Positions 30,201 through 41,566 of a DNA stretch of 64,000 bases are shown here, one piece after another (the first letter of the stretch is position 1; the number at the start of each line of letters is the position of its first letter). The notes beneath the pieces are model-generated. The model made no database searches and was not told the origin of the DNA. It was given only the letters and a program-made list of their open reading frames with translations. A program made the translations under genes and the position numbers. The stretch covers positions 45,292-109,291 of the forward strand of contig CALXMW010000007.1 of the NCBI GenBank assembly GCA_944389585.1, in the 5' to 3' direction. Origin of the DNA: an uncultured Kiritimatiellota bacterium (GTDB lineage Bacteria; Verrucomicrobiota; Kiritimatiellia; RFP12; DVOR01).

Positions 30201-32046
30201 GGCCGTGACCCTGCCGGCCGCCGAGGAGCGCCTGGAGATCGCCGCGACCGCCTTTGAGGGGTGCGGTGCCTTGCGCACCGTGACCTTCCGCGGGCGCCCC
30301 GCCGAATACCTCCTCATCGCCGTCGAGGCGTGGCCCGACAATGCGCTCGGCACCTATCCCAGGCTTTGGGCCGCGTTGTGGCAGGAGCGGCTTGGGGTGG
30401 ACGGCACGCTTGCCGGCCTGCCGATGCGACAGGCCGCCGAGACGGGCGCCGCGGCTTCCCTGCAATATGGCGGCACGGCCGACGCCCCCACTGTCGCCGC
30501 GCTCGCGGCCAGCGCCAGCGGCGCGTTGGTGATCCCCTACGGCGTGGCGGCCATCGAGCCCGGCGCCCTCGCCGATTGCCGGGTCTCCTCCGTCACCGTC
30601 CCCGGCTCGGTGAAGACCCTCGGCCCCGACACCTTCGTGCGCAACGCCAGCCTTGCCACCGTCACCCTTGAGCGCGGCGTCGAGGCCGTCCAGGCCGGCG
30701 CTTTTGACACCTGCAACGTCCTGACCAAGGTCGTCGTCCCGGACACCTGCACGGAAATCGACCCCTTGGCCTTCGAGGCCTGCCCCGAAATCGCCTTTGA
30801 GGTCGCCGCCGGCAACCCGAGCTACGCCTCGGACGCCTCCGGCGCGTTGCTGAGCAAGGACGGCCGCGTGCTCTTCGTCGCCCCTGGCAACGTCAGTGCC
30901 TACACGATCCCTGCGGGCGTGGAGACCATCGCCGCGGGCGCTTTTGCCGCCGGCCAATCCGGCGGGCGGGTCGCCCTGGGCTCCGTCACCGTCCCTGCCA
31001 CCGTCACGGACATCGCCCTGGGGGCCTTTGCCGGCTTCGGCCCGGTGACGGTCGCGGAAGGCAACGCGGCCTATGCCTCCCGCTCCGGCGCGTTGCTCTC
31101 CGCGGACGGCCGCGTGCTCTATCACGTCCCCAACACGCTCAGCGGCGCCTACACGGTGCCGGAGGGCGTCGTCGAAATCGCCGCGCAGGCCTTCCAAGGG
31201 TGCGCCAAGCTCTCCGCGCTCACGGTGCCGGCCACGGTCGACGTCGTTGGCAGCGACGCGCTCGCCGGTTGCGCCGACATGGCCGCCAAATCGATTGCCT
31301 TCCTCGGCGAGCCGCCGACCACGGTCGCCGAGGGAGCCTTCGCCCCTTGCGCCGCCGCCACCTATCCCAAGGCGCTGTGGCGCGAGTGGGCCGCGGTCAT
31401 CACGGATGGCACATGGAACGGCCTGGCCATGACCACCACCCCCTTCTCCATCACCCTCAAAATCGTCGGTGTCGGCTCTCTCACCGACAGCCTCGGCAAG
31501 ACATACACCGCGGCGAGCACGGTGGCCTCCTATCAACCCGCCCAGGCCGTCACCCTCACCGCCACCCCAGGCAGCGGCTCCGTCTTCCTCGGGTGGTCCG
31601 GCGAAGGCCTCGCGAAGGACGGTGCCTCCGCCTCCTTCATCGCCGACGGCGACGTCACCTTCACCGCCCACTTCGTCACGCAACAGGTGGCGGACTCGAT
31701 GGAGGCCGTCGGCGTCGGGGGCGACGGCGGCGCCTCCTTGGAAGAGGCGCTCGCCAACGGCGAGGTCGTCCGCCGCGAGGACATCCCCGACCTGGTCAAG
31801 GAGATGGCCTTCGGCGCGCCGGTGATCGAGGTCGGCGACGAGACGCTCGTCCTCGAAATCGGCCTCCAGCGCGCGGAGACGCTCGGAGACTGGGAGGCGA
31901 TGGGGCTGCAGACCGCCGAGACGGCCGTGACCCCGGACGGCGAACGTCTGCGCCTGACCATCCGCAAGCCAGAGGGCTCCTCCGCGGCTTTCTATAAGTT
32001 CGTCGTCCCCGACCAGGGGGGCGCGTCCGCCGACGCCCAACCCTGA
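27226..32046 (+). CDS. Giant BspA-type leucine-rich-repeat surface protein
   Basis: A 1606-residue secreted protein built from LRR_5 (BspA-type) repeats, which in other bacteria mediate adhesion or protein binding. The signal peptide (MRRSLVLCLGVLAALTASA) is followed by dozens of repeats such as ITLPSGLAAIGDYAFEACAKLKAIELP. A module of the form F-x-G-x-P, then YP, then W and DG-W, recurs four times (around residues 219-263, 684-727, 1024-1066 and 1362-1405), marking super-repeats. Near 1410-1485 is an InlB B-repeat-like domain (VTLTATPGSGSVFLGWSGEG, DVTFTAHF). The end has AAFYKFVVP but no PEP-CTERM, sortase or other anchor. The ATG at 27226 has AGGAG upstream; an in-frame TTG sits directly before it. 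A terminator follows. Confidence 0.9.
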   Translation: MRRSLVLCLGVLAALTASAGFHVDDDVWVDYQDGNYGFTVSGNEATIVWAPMGLSGKVTVPGTLEGGGQAYTVTSIEGAFYDCTRITEMILPESVRTIGEEAFVNCAAMTAITLPSGLAAIGDYAFEACAKLKAIELPAGVGDIAESAFCGCRDLTFSVAEGNGAYKSVNGGLFDKSVERLIRGAGGVAAFTVPETVTSLGAFAFDGLETLTLLHFQGGVPDYQGYPDYTFNAAITQGTYPAAHAEEWKNVLQDGKWRVELTEDNDDEEDWEAWPVPHDIAMMPHGMWLLQSTNAKWLTIGGTETCVCQEAAGSGGFVSEGYIISKCSTSISGELEIPAEIDGIPVVHICFDAFKGCAGLTKVTIPGTIRTIPNGLFSGCAGLTAVTFAEGVQTLAAPVPGQASPRTFASCAKLKTVKVPSTMDAFGDHCFGDSPLVGFSVAPGNPIVSAVDGALLSADGSRLLVAPGGVASYATPGGVTCVGGHAFDGRTALKSVSLPASVSNVETPLLGATAAVSVDAANPVYAAQAGSLFDKDLSTLLYYGGGSQSVYTLPDTVSGVDRFAFNGAVSVQQVKVHAGVTRIDDAAFSGNVGAVDVDAANPNYVSTAEGAVMALPKEGQAGKRLIHLPYKLASYTIPDDVTAIGDYSLWGCQVANLTLPSVVSFGEAAFAGCANLATLTFKGRPADVLGLAPAEGWPERAVGRYPSLWTGAWAAVMEDGRWQGLRMEPYTISGVAGLLAYSDDSVEPVVTGFTSTPNGALEIPQGVAGIAPGALQNQATLTAVSVPGSVTTIGADTFGNNPRLATVSFGEGVSAIAEGAFRDCTALTKVAIPASCVSIASGAFGACGNVLFEVAAGNTAFKAVDGALLSADGTRLLAAPGNVADYAVPEGVQTIDDNAFAGRPRLTSVSLPASLRAVQPGAFLASAAKVSVDGANPTFWASDGGLLQRDVSVDGTVWETLLHVPTSATQYVVPDGVSVIGDHAFTDCSRLTAVTLPAAEERLEIAATAFEGCGALRTVTFRGRPAEYLLIAVEAWPDNALGTYPRLWAALWQERLGVDGTLAGLPMRQAAETGAAASLQYGGTADAPTVAALAASASGALVIPYGVAAIEPGALADCRVSSVTVPGSVKTLGPDTFVRNASLATVTLERGVEAVQAGAFDTCNVLTKVVVPDTCTEIDPLAFEACPEIAFEVAAGNPSYASDASGALLSKDGRVLFVAPGNVSAYTIPAGVETIAAGAFAAGQSGGRVALGSVTVPATVTDIALGAFAGFGPVTVAEGNAAYASRSGALLSADGRVLYHVPNTLSGAYTVPEGVVEIAAQAFQGCAKLSALTVPATVDVVGSDALAGCADMAAKSIAFLGEPPTTVAEGAFAPCAAATYPKALWREWAAVITDGTWNGLAMTTTPFSITLKIVGVGSLTDSLGKTYTAASTVASYQPAQAVTLTATPGSGSVFLGWSGEGLAKDGASASFIADGDVTFTAHFVTQQVADSMEAVGVGGDGGASLEEALANGEVVRREDIPDLVKEMAFGAPVIEVGDETLVLEIGLQRAETLGDWEAMGLQTAETAVTPDGERLRLTIRKPEGSSAAFYKFVVPDQGGASADAQP

Positions 32047-32060
32047 CCCCGCGCGGCACG

Positions 32061-32092
32061 AAAAGGCCCCCGGCCCCGCCGGGGGCCTTTTT
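32061..32092 (+). terminator. Rho-independent terminator of the LRR-protein gene
   Basis: Stem GGCCCCCGGC / GCCGGGGGCC followed by TTTTT. Confidence 0.85.
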
Positions 32093-32117
32093 CATGCCTC
32101 CTGCCATGGAAAAAGGC

Positions 32118-32148
32118 TTGCAAAGGGGGGTGGGAAATGTGCTATCTT
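32118..32148 (+). promoter_or_regulatory. Promoter of PEP-CTERM gene B
   Basis: TTGCAA, 19 bases, TATCTT with TGTGC directly before the -10. The start is predicted near 32155, two bases before the first leader hairpin. Confidence 0.6.
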
Positions 32149-32154
32149 ATTCTC

Positions 32155-32388
32155 ACGCCGTGGGTGAGCCACGGCAATCATGCGTTGTTCATCACAACGT
32201 GGGCCACTACGAGACTTAGGAAATCTTCACTGCAGGTCCGCGAAGTGAGCAAATGCGAACGCATTTGCCCCTTTTTGTATCTTGCAGTAGGCATTCCTAA
32301 GGCCCCGTAGTGGATATCGAAAGGGGCTTTTTCGTTCCGGGTCGCTTCCGATTGTACAACCGGGACGAATAAGGAGAAATCCTCGAAC
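32155..32388 (+). promoter_or_regulatory. Structured 5' leader RNA, copy B (candidate riboswitch-like element)
   Basis: The leader has hairpin GCCGTGG-GTGAG-CCACGGC (32157-32175) and a second hairpin (32182-32200). A long-range stem pairs CACTACG (32205-32211) and CTTAGGAA (32215-32222) with TTCCTAAG (32294-32301) and CGTAGTG (32306-32312). An inner stem pairs ACTGCA with TGCAGT (32229-32234 with 32283-32288), and a 9-bp hairpin lies at 32249-32268. GCCCCTTT (32267-32274) can pair with AAAGGGGC (32320-32327) as a pseudoknot. TCCGCGAAGTGAGCAAATGC is shared unchanged with copy A. A last stem (TTCGTTCCGGGT with ACCGGGACGAA) ends two bases before the AAGGAG ribosome site. Confidence 0.7.
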
Positions 32389-33033
32389 ATGAAGAAGACG
32401 CTTCTCACCGCGGCTTTCGCCGCATTGGCCCTCGGCGCCGCCCAGTCCATCAACATCAGTTGGTCGCAGACGGGCAACGACATCGTCTATGGCTCGGATC
32501 TTACCATCCGTCCAACGAATACGGGAGCCGCTTATTCGGCCGCCATCTGCTTCTCCATCAACGAGGGGCATGCAACGACCAACAACCAGAAGTTGGCCCA
32601 CATCGCCCAATGGGCGAGCGGTTCGACCCAGGTTTTCTTGGACGAGAACAATTCGGTGCGCGTCCAGAAGTTCGATGGTGGCGGCACACGGAATGAGTCT
32701 CTGACCGTCACCCCGGGCGAGACGAACGTGTTGGTGCTGACCTTCGATTATCCTGCGGCCACGAACGAGGCGATGCCCACCATCACCGCTTATCTCAACG
32801 GCCAGCAACTGTGGACGATCACCTCCTCGACCAAAGCCCCGGGTCTGAGCCTGAACCTCACGCAGAACGAGGCTTGGACGGTGAGCGAGGTGGTGGCGTA
32901 TGAGCAGGTGCTTTCCGCCGACCAGGCGACGTGGCTGTATGACAACAAGACGGCTGTGCTTCCTGAGCCGACGGCGTTGGCGTTGCTGGCGCTGGGCATG
33001 GCGGGGGTGGCGTTGCGCCGCCGTGTGGCGTAA
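32389..33033 (+). CDS. PEP-CTERM secreted protein B
   Basis: A 214-residue secreted protein of unknown function with signal peptide MKKTLLTAAFAALALGAAQS. It has a beta-rich, LamG-like body (AAYSAAICFSINEG, TNVLVLTFDYPAATNEAMPTITAYLNGQQLWTI, WTVSEVVAYEQVLSADQATWL) and the PEPTALALLALGMAGVALRRR tail. The N-terminal 25 residues and the tail resemble protein A, and the segment just before the tail resembles the protein at 16060-16731. AAGGAG lies 11 bases before the ATG. It is monocistronic, with a long structured leader and a terminator. Confidence 0.85.
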   Translation: MKKTLLTAAFAALALGAAQSINISWSQTGNDIVYGSDLTIRPTNTGAAYSAAICFSINEGHATTNNQKLAHIAQWASGSTQVFLDENNSVRVQKFDGGGTRNESLTVTPGETNVLVLTFDYPAATNEAMPTITAYLNGQQLWTITSSTKAPGLSLNLTQNEAWTVSEVVAYEQVLSADQATWLYDNKTAVLPEPTALALLALGMAGVALRRRVA

Positions 33034-33052
33034 GCCTGCCTGTGACGGCCAC

Positions 33053-33086
33053 AAAAAAGCCCCCGGCGGTTGCCGGGGGCTTTTTT
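33053..33086 (+). terminator. Bidirectional terminator between PEP-CTERM gene B and the EamA gene
   Basis: Stem GCCCCCGGC / GCCGGGGGC with six A before and six T after. It can end both converging transcripts. Confidence 0.85.
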
Positions 33087-33109
33087 GTGGGGAGGGGCGC
33101 GGGGGGAGG

Positions 33110-33991
33110 TTAGGCGGGGCGGGGTTTGGCCAGGGTGATGAGGGCCACGGCGCCGAGGATGAGGAGGATGCCGGCGCAGAGGCGCGGCGTCAGGGTCTCG
33201 CCCAGGAGCGTCACGCCCAGGGCCACGGCGGTGAGCGGCTCGAGCGCGCCCAGGATGGCGGTGGGGGTGGAGCCGACGAGGCGCACGGCCCGCGCCATGA
33301 GCACCAGCGAGAGGAGCGTCGGCACCACCGCGAGCATCAGGGCCCAGAGGAGGAGGGGCAGGGTGGTGAGCGGTTGGGGGAGGGGTTGGCCGGCGAGGGC
33401 CTCGTGCAGGAGCACGAAGGGCAGGCAGAAGAGGAGGACGTAGAAGGTGAGCTTTTCGGCTGAGCAGGCGAGGCGCGCGCGGTTGAGCGCCACGATGTAG
33501 AGCGCGTAGGCGAGGGAGGAGGCCATGACGAGGGCCACGCCCGCGCCGGTCGCGCCGCCGTCGCCGCCCCGGCACAGCAGGCCGATGCCGCCGAGCCCCA
33601 GGGCCAGGGCGGCGGCCGTCGCCCATGTGAGGCGTTCGCCGAAGCAGGCGGCCATGATGGCGGCGACCATCACGGGGTAGACGAAGAGGAGGGTGCAGGC
33701 CAGCCCCGTGTCCATCACGCGGAAGCTGGCGAAGAAGGTGAGCGAGGAGAGGGCGAAGAGGGCGCCGAGGAGGGCCAGGGCGGCGGCCTCGCGCCGCGTG
33801 AGGCGGAAGCTTTCGCCGCGGGCCGCGACCCAGGCGCCCAGGAGCAGGGCGGCGAAGGCGTAGCGGTAGAAGAGGGCGGAGTCGGGCGTCAGGCCGCCGG
33901 CGTAGAGGGCCGTGGCGCCGAGGGGGTTCATGCCGTAGCAAACCGCCGCCGCGATGCCGCAGATGATGCCTTGGGCCTGTTTCCCGAACAT
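33110..33991 (-). CDS. EamA (DMT) family transporter
   Basis: A 293-residue inner-membrane carrier of the drug/metabolite transporter superfamily, with about ten membrane helices arranged as two EamA repeats. The first repeat contains AAVCYGMNPLGATALY and MDTGLACTLLFVYPVMVAAIMAACFGERLT. The second contains ASSLAYALYIVALNRARL and GSTPTAILGALEPLTAVALGVTLLGETLT, where the conserved EPL/GE signature is plain. Such proteins export amino acids, nucleosides or other metabolites; the substrate is not predictable. GGAGG precedes the ATG. The gene is monocistronic. Confidence 0.9.
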   Translation of the reverse strand: MFGKQAQGIICGIAAAVCYGMNPLGATALYAGGLTPDSALFYRYAFAALLLGAWVAARGESFRLTRREAAALALLGALFALSSLTFFASFRVMDTGLACTLLFVYPVMVAAIMAACFGERLTWATAAALALGLGGIGLLCRGGDGGATGAGVALVMASSLAYALYIVALNRARLACSAEKLTFYVLLFCLPFVLLHEALAGQPLPQPLTTLPLLLWALMLAVVPTLLSLVLMARAVRLVGSTPTAILGALEPLTAVALGVTLLGETLTPRLCAGILLILGAVALITLAKPRPA

Positions 33992-34015
33992 GGTTCCTCC
34001 AAAAATCGGCGCGGC

Positions 34016-34021
34016 AGTCTA
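34016..34021 (-). promoter_or_regulatory. Probable -10 box of the EamA gene
   Basis: TAGACT preceded by CGTGC on the minus strand, about 25 bases before the ATG. Confidence 0.45.
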
Positions 34022-34048
34022 GCACGCGCCCGGCGGCGCGTCAAGGGG

Positions 34049-37504
<3,456 letters not shown>

Positions 37505-37517
37505 GCGCGGCGTCCCC

Positions 37518-37552
37518 AAAAAAAGCCCCGCAAACGTGTCGTTCGCGGGGCT
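37518..37552 (-). terminator. Terminator of tRNA-Lys
   Basis: Minus-strand stem AGCCCCGC / GCGGGGCT with a 13-base loop and a run of seven T residues, six bases after the tRNA 3' end. Confidence 0.8.
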
Positions 37553-37558
37553 CTAAGA

Positions 37559-37634
37559 TGGTCGGCCTCGTGGGGCTCGAACCCACGACCCCAGCATTAA
37601 AAGTGCCGTGCTCTACCAACTGAGCTAGAGGCCG
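37559..37634 (-). tRNA. tRNA-Lys (anticodon TTT)
   Basis: A full 76-base cloverleaf with encoded CCA. The acceptor stem is CGGCCTC/GAGGCCG, the D arm is GCTCAGTTGGTAGAGC, the anticodon stem is CGGCA/TGCTG with loop CTTTTAA, and the T arm is GTGGG-TTCGAGC-CCCAC. The anticodon UUU reads AAA/AAG. It has its own promoter and terminator. Confidence 0.97.
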
Positions 37635-37645
37635 AAAACGCGCGT

Positions 37646-37655
37646 AAGATACCAC
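37646..37655 (-). promoter_or_regulatory. Extended -10 promoter of tRNA-Lys
   Basis: GTGG-TATCTT on the minus strand (TGTGG extension), placing transcription start about six bases before the mature 5' end. Confidence 0.6.
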
Positions 37656-37710
37656 ACCCGCGCCGAAAAGGCAAGCCCCCCTTGCGCCGCCCGGGCCCGG
37701 CGGGGGGAGA

Positions 37711-37721
37711 TGTGGTATAAT
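37711..37721 (+). promoter_or_regulatory. Extended -10 promoter of the cysS operon
   Basis: TGTGG-TATAAT, 26 bases before the cysS ATG at 37748. The short leader includes GAAAGG. Confidence 0.7.
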
Positions 37722-37747
37722 GGCGGGCGATTGAAAGGATGCCCCCG

Positions 37748-39154
37748 ATGGAACTGAGGTTTTACAATTCGATGACGCGGCGCGTGGAGCCGTTCGAGCC
37801 GTTGGCGCCGGGCAAGGTGGGGATGTACACGTGCGGCCCGACGGTCTACAACTTCGCGCACATCGGGAACTTCCGCGCCTACCTCTTCGAGGACTTCCTG
37901 CGCCGCACGCTGGAGTTCGCCGGCTACGAGGTGCGCCAGGTGATGAACCTGACGGACGTGGACGACAAGACGATCCGCGGCTCGCAGCAGGCCGGCCAGG
38001 CGCTGAAGGCGTACACCGCGCCCTACATCGCGGCCTTCTTCGAGGACCTCAAGGCGCTCAACGTCGAGCCCGCCGCCGTCTACCCCGCGGCCACCGACCA
38101 CATCCCCGAGATGGAGGCCCTCATCCAGGCCCTCTTCGACAAGGGCGTCGCCTACAAGAGCGAGGACGGCTCGGTCTACTTCAGCGTCGACAAGTTCCCC
38201 GCCTACGGCAAGCTGGCCCACCTCGACCGCTCGGCCCTGCGCAGCGGCGTGCGCATCGACGCCGACGAGTACGACAAGGAGGGCGTCGGCGACTTCGCCC
38301 TCTGGAAAGGCTGGGACGAGCGCGACGGCGACGTGGCGTGGGACGCGCCCTGGGGCCGCGGCCGCCCCGGCTGGCACCTCGAATGCTCGGCCATGAGCAT
38401 GAAATACCTCGGCGAGAGCTTCGACCTGCACACCGGCGGCATCGACAACCTCTTCCCCCACCACGAGAACGAGATCGCCCAGGCCGAGGCCGTCACCGGC
38501 AAGCCCTTCGTCCGCACCTGGATGCACTGCGCCCACCTGCGCGTCAACGGCCAGAAGATGTCCAAGAGCCTCGGCAACTTCTTCACCCTGCGCGACCTCC
38601 AGGCCCAGGGCTGGGCCGGCCGCGAGATCCGCTACGTGCTCCTCAACGCGCACTACCGCCAGCCCCTCAACTTCACCTTCGAGGCCCTCGCCGCCGCCCG
38701 CGCCGCACTCGCCCGCGTGGACGAATGCGTCGACGCCCTCGCCGCCCGCGCCGCGCAGCCCGCCGCCGACGCCGGCGCGCGCGTGGAAAGCCAGCTGGGC
38801 GCCTTCGCCGCCGCCCTCGCCGACGACCTCAACGCCCCCGAGGCCTTTGCCGCCCTCTTCGCCTTCGTCCGCGCCGCCAACGCCGCCCTCAACGCCGGCC
38901 TCCCCCCTCAGGGCGCCGCCGCCGCCCTCGACGAGCTCAGGCGCATGGACCGCGTGCTCGGCTTCGTCTTCTTCGGCCGCGCCGCCCAAGAGGCGATCCC
39001 CGACGACGTCCGGGCCCTGGCCGACGCCCGCGCCAAGGCCCGCGCCGCGAAAGACTGGGCCGAGAGCGACCGCCTGCGCGACGCCCTCGCCGCCAAAGGC
39101 TGGCAGGTGCGCGACGGCAAGGACGGCCAAACCCTCAAACCCCTGGCGAAGTGA
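37748..39154 (+). CDS. cysS: Cysteine-tRNA ligase
   Basis: CysRS charges tRNA-Cys. The 468-residue protein has MYTCGPTVYNFAHIGNFRAYLFEDFLRR (zinc cysteine and HIGH motif), WHLECSAMSMKYLGESFDLHTGGIDNLFPHHENEIAQAEA and GQKMSKSLGNFFTLRDL, followed by the helical DALR and anticodon domains. The length is canonical. The ATG at 37748 is preferred over one three codons upstream because GAAAGG is better placed. Its stop overlaps the tmk start (TGATG). It is the first gene of cysS-tmk-fhs-panB-SNF2. Confidence 0.97.
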   Translation: MELRFYNSMTRRVEPFEPLAPGKVGMYTCGPTVYNFAHIGNFRAYLFEDFLRRTLEFAGYEVRQVMNLTDVDDKTIRGSQQAGQALKAYTAPYIAAFFEDLKALNVEPAAVYPAATDHIPEMEALIQALFDKGVAYKSEDGSVYFSVDKFPAYGKLAHLDRSALRSGVRIDADEYDKEGVGDFALWKGWDERDGDVAWDAPWGRGRPGWHLECSAMSMKYLGESFDLHTGGIDNLFPHHENEIAQAEAVTGKPFVRTWMHCAHLRVNGQKMSKSLGNFFTLRDLQAQGWAGREIRYVLLNAHYRQPLNFTFEALAAARAALARVDECVDALAARAAQPAADAGARVESQLGAFAAALADDLNAPEAFAALFAFVRAANAALNAGLPPQGAAAALDELRRMDRVLGFVFFGRAAQEAIPDDVRALADARAKARAAKDWAESDRLRDALAAKGWQVRDGKDGQTLKPLAK

Positions 39155-39798
39155 TGGCGCGCGGCAGGTTCATCACCCTCGAAGGCCCCGAAGGCGCCGG
39201 CAAAAGCACCCACCTGGCCCTCCTGGCCGAACGCCTCCGCGCGGCGGGCGTCCCCGTGCTCACCACCCGCGAGCCCGGCGGCACCCGCCTGGGCGAGGCC
39301 GTCCGCGCCCTCCTCCAATACGACGCCGCCGGCGAGGCCCCCACGCCCACCGCCGAGCTGCTCCTCTTCCTGGCCTGCCGCGCGCAGCTGATGGACGAGG
39401 TCATCCGCCCGGCCCTCGAGCGCGGCGAGTGGGTGCTCAGCGATCGCTTCTGCGACTCCACCTTCGCCTACCAAGGCTACGGCCGCGGGATGGACCTGGC
39501 CGAGCTCAAGGCCCTCAACCGCTTCGCCACCCACGCCTGGAAGCCCGACCTGACGGTGCTCCTGGACATCCCCGAGGAGGAAAGCCGTGCCCGCGTGGCC
39601 GGCCGCGGCCGGGCCGACCGCTTCGAGCGCGAGCAGGACGCCTTCCACCGCCGCGTGGCCGAGGGCTTCCGCGCCCTGGCCAAAGGCTCGGCCCGCATCC
39701 TGCGCATCGACAGCACCGGCGCGCGCGAGGAGACCGCCCGCGCCATCTGGGCCGCCGTCGAAACCCTTTTGCAGAAGGAGAGAGACCATGACGCTTGA
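39154..39798 (+). CDS. tmk: Thymidylate kinase
   Basis: Tmk phosphorylates dTMP to dTDP. The 214-residue protein has the P-loop FITLEGPEGAGKSTH (about 6-20), LTTREPGGTRLGEAVR, LSDRFCDSTFAYQGYGRG and the LID region with GRGRADRFE. All core motifs are intact. It starts inside the cysS stop codon and overlaps fhs by 11 bases, so translation is probably coupled. Confidence 0.95.
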   Translation: MARGRFITLEGPEGAGKSTHLALLAERLRAAGVPVLTTREPGGTRLGEAVRALLQYDAAGEAPTPTAELLLFLACRAQLMDEVIRPALERGEWVLSDRFCDSTFAYQGYGRGMDLAELKALNRFATHAWKPDLTVLLDIPEEESRARVAGRGRADRFEREQDAFHRRVAEGFRALAKGSARILRIDSTGAREETARAIWAAVETLLQKERDHDA

Positions 39799-41557
39799 CC
39801 CCACCAAGATGAAGGATTGGCAGATCGCCGAGGCCGCCGAGGCCACCATGCGCCCCATCGCCGACGTCGCCGCCGAGCTCGGCGCCGCGCCCGCCGAGAC
39901 CATCCCCCACGGCGACGCCTACGCCAAGCTCGACGCCCGCGCCATCCTCGCGCGCACCGGCGGCAGGCAGCGCGCCAAGTACATCGACGTCACCGCCATC
40001 ACCCCCACGCCCCTGGGCGAGGGCAAGACCACCACCACCGTCGGCCTCCTCGAGGGCCTCGGCCGCCTGGGCAAGCGCTGCTGCGGCACCCTCCGCCAGC
40101 CCTCCGGCGGCCCCACCTTCAACATCAAGGGCGGCGCCGCCGGCGGCGGCCTGGCCCAGGTCATCCCCCTCACGCCCCTCTCCCTGGGCCTGACGGGCGA
40201 CTTCGACGCCGTCGAGAAGGCCAACAACCTCTGCATGGTCGCCCTCAACGCCCGCATGCAGCACGAGCGCAACCACGACGACGCCTGGCTCGCCGCCAAG
40301 GGCCTCACCCGCCTGGACATCGATCCGGCGCGCGTGCAGATGCGCTGGGCGCTCGACTTCTGCGCCCAGGGCCTCCGCCAAATCCGCATGGGCCTGGGCG
40401 CGGGCACGCTCAACGGCTTCGAGATGGACAGCGGCTTCTACATTACCGTCGCTTCCGAGGTCATGGCCATCCTTGCCGTGGCCAGCGACCTGGCCGACCT
40501 GCGCCGCCGCATCGGCAAGATCGTCGTGGCCCACGCCAAGGGCGGCGCGCCCATCACCGCCGACGACCTGGAGGTGGCCGGCGCCATGACCGCCTGGATG
40601 GTCCGCGCCCTCAACCCCACCCTCATGCAGACCCTCGAGGGCCAGCCCGTGCTCGTCCACGCCGGCCCCTTCGCCAACATCGCCATCGGCCAGAACTCCG
40701 TCATCGCCGACCGCGTGGCCTGCGCGCTCGCCGACTATGCCGTCACGGAGAGCGGCTTCGCCGCGGACATGGGCTACGAGAAGTTCTGGAACATCAAGTG
40801 CCGCTGCTCCGGCCTCCGCCCCGACGCCGTCGTCCTCGTGGCCACCGTCCGCGCCCTCAAGCGCCACGGCGGCGGCCCCGACGTCAAGCCCGGCACCCCC
40901 CTCGACCCGGCCTACACCCAGGAAAACCTGGCCCTCCTCGAGGCCGGCTGCCGCAGCAACCTGCTCGCGCACATCGACATCATCCGCCGCTCCGGCATCC
41001 GCCCCGTCGTCTGCCTCAACCACTTCTACACCGACACCGACGCCGAGGTCGCCCTCGTGCGCCGGGTCGCCGAGGAGGCCGGCTGCCGCTTCGCCCTCTC
41101 CAAGCACTGGGAGCAGGGCGGCGCCGGCGCCGAGGAGCTCGCCCGCCAGGTCATCGCCGCCTGCGAGGAACCCAACGACTTCGCCTACCTCTGCGACCTC
41201 GCCGAGCCGCTCACCGCGCGCCTCGAGAAGCAGGTGCGCGAGGTCTACGGCGGCGACGGCGTGGACTACGAGCCCGCCGCCCTCGAGAAGATGCGCGCCT
41301 ACGAGGCCGACCCCGCCACCGCCAGCCTGCCCCTCTGCGTCGCCAAGACCCAATACTCGCTCTCCGACGACGCCGCGCGCGTCGGCCGCCCCACCGGCTG
41401 GCGCCTCAAGGTGCAGGACGTGCTCCTCTACCAAGGCGCCGGCTTCGTCGTCCCCGTCTCCGGCAAGATCCAGCTCATGCCCGGCACCTCGGCCAACCCC
41501 GCCTACCGCCGCATCGACGTCGACGTCGAGACCGGCAAGGTACGCGGCCTCTTCTGA
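39788..41557 (+). CDS. fhs: Formate-tetrahydrofolate ligase
   Basis: Fhs joins formate to tetrahydrofolate with ATP, feeding one-carbon units to purine, serine and methionine synthesis or to acetogenic pathways. The 589-residue protein has the P-loop TPTPLGEGKTTTTVGL (about 75-90), RQPSGGPTFNIKGGAAGGGLAQVIP, LTGDFDAVEKANN, ESGFAADMGYEKFWNIKCR and a C-terminal PVSGKIQLMPGTSANPAYRRIDVD. It is a little longer than the common 556-residue form. It overlaps tmk at the start, and panB follows nine bases after its stop. No other Wood-Ljungdahl gene is present here. Confidence 0.96.
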   Translation: MTLDPTKMKDWQIAEAAEATMRPIADVAAELGAAPAETIPHGDAYAKLDARAILARTGGRQRAKYIDVTAITPTPLGEGKTTTTVGLLEGLGRLGKRCCGTLRQPSGGPTFNIKGGAAGGGLAQVIPLTPLSLGLTGDFDAVEKANNLCMVALNARMQHERNHDDAWLAAKGLTRLDIDPARVQMRWALDFCAQGLRQIRMGLGAGTLNGFEMDSGFYITVASEVMAILAVASDLADLRRRIGKIVVAHAKGGAPITADDLEVAGAMTAWMVRALNPTLMQTLEGQPVLVHAGPFANIAIGQNSVIADRVACALADYAVTESGFAADMGYEKFWNIKCRCSGLRPDAVVLVATVRALKRHGGGPDVKPGTPLDPAYTQENLALLEAGCRSNLLAHIDIIRRSGIRPVVCLNHFYTDTDAEVALVRRVAEEAGCRFALSKHWEQGGAGAEELARQVIAACEEPNDFAYLCDLAEPLTARLEKQVREVYGGDGVDYEPAALEKMRAYEADPATASLPLCVAKTQYSLSDDAARVGRPTGWRLKVQDVLLYQGAGFVVPVSGKIQLMPGTSANPAYRRIDVDVETGKVRGLF

Positions 41558-41566
41558 GGAGACGCC

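Noticed and set aside
27190..32040. A 1600-codon open frame antisense to the LRR protein
   Set aside because: It mirrors the sense codons in very GC-rich DNA, is full of low-complexity Arg/Gly/Ala, and matches no family. The same applies to long antisense frames over 7000-11181 and 20936-25726, and to the out-of-frame reading of 39817-42369.
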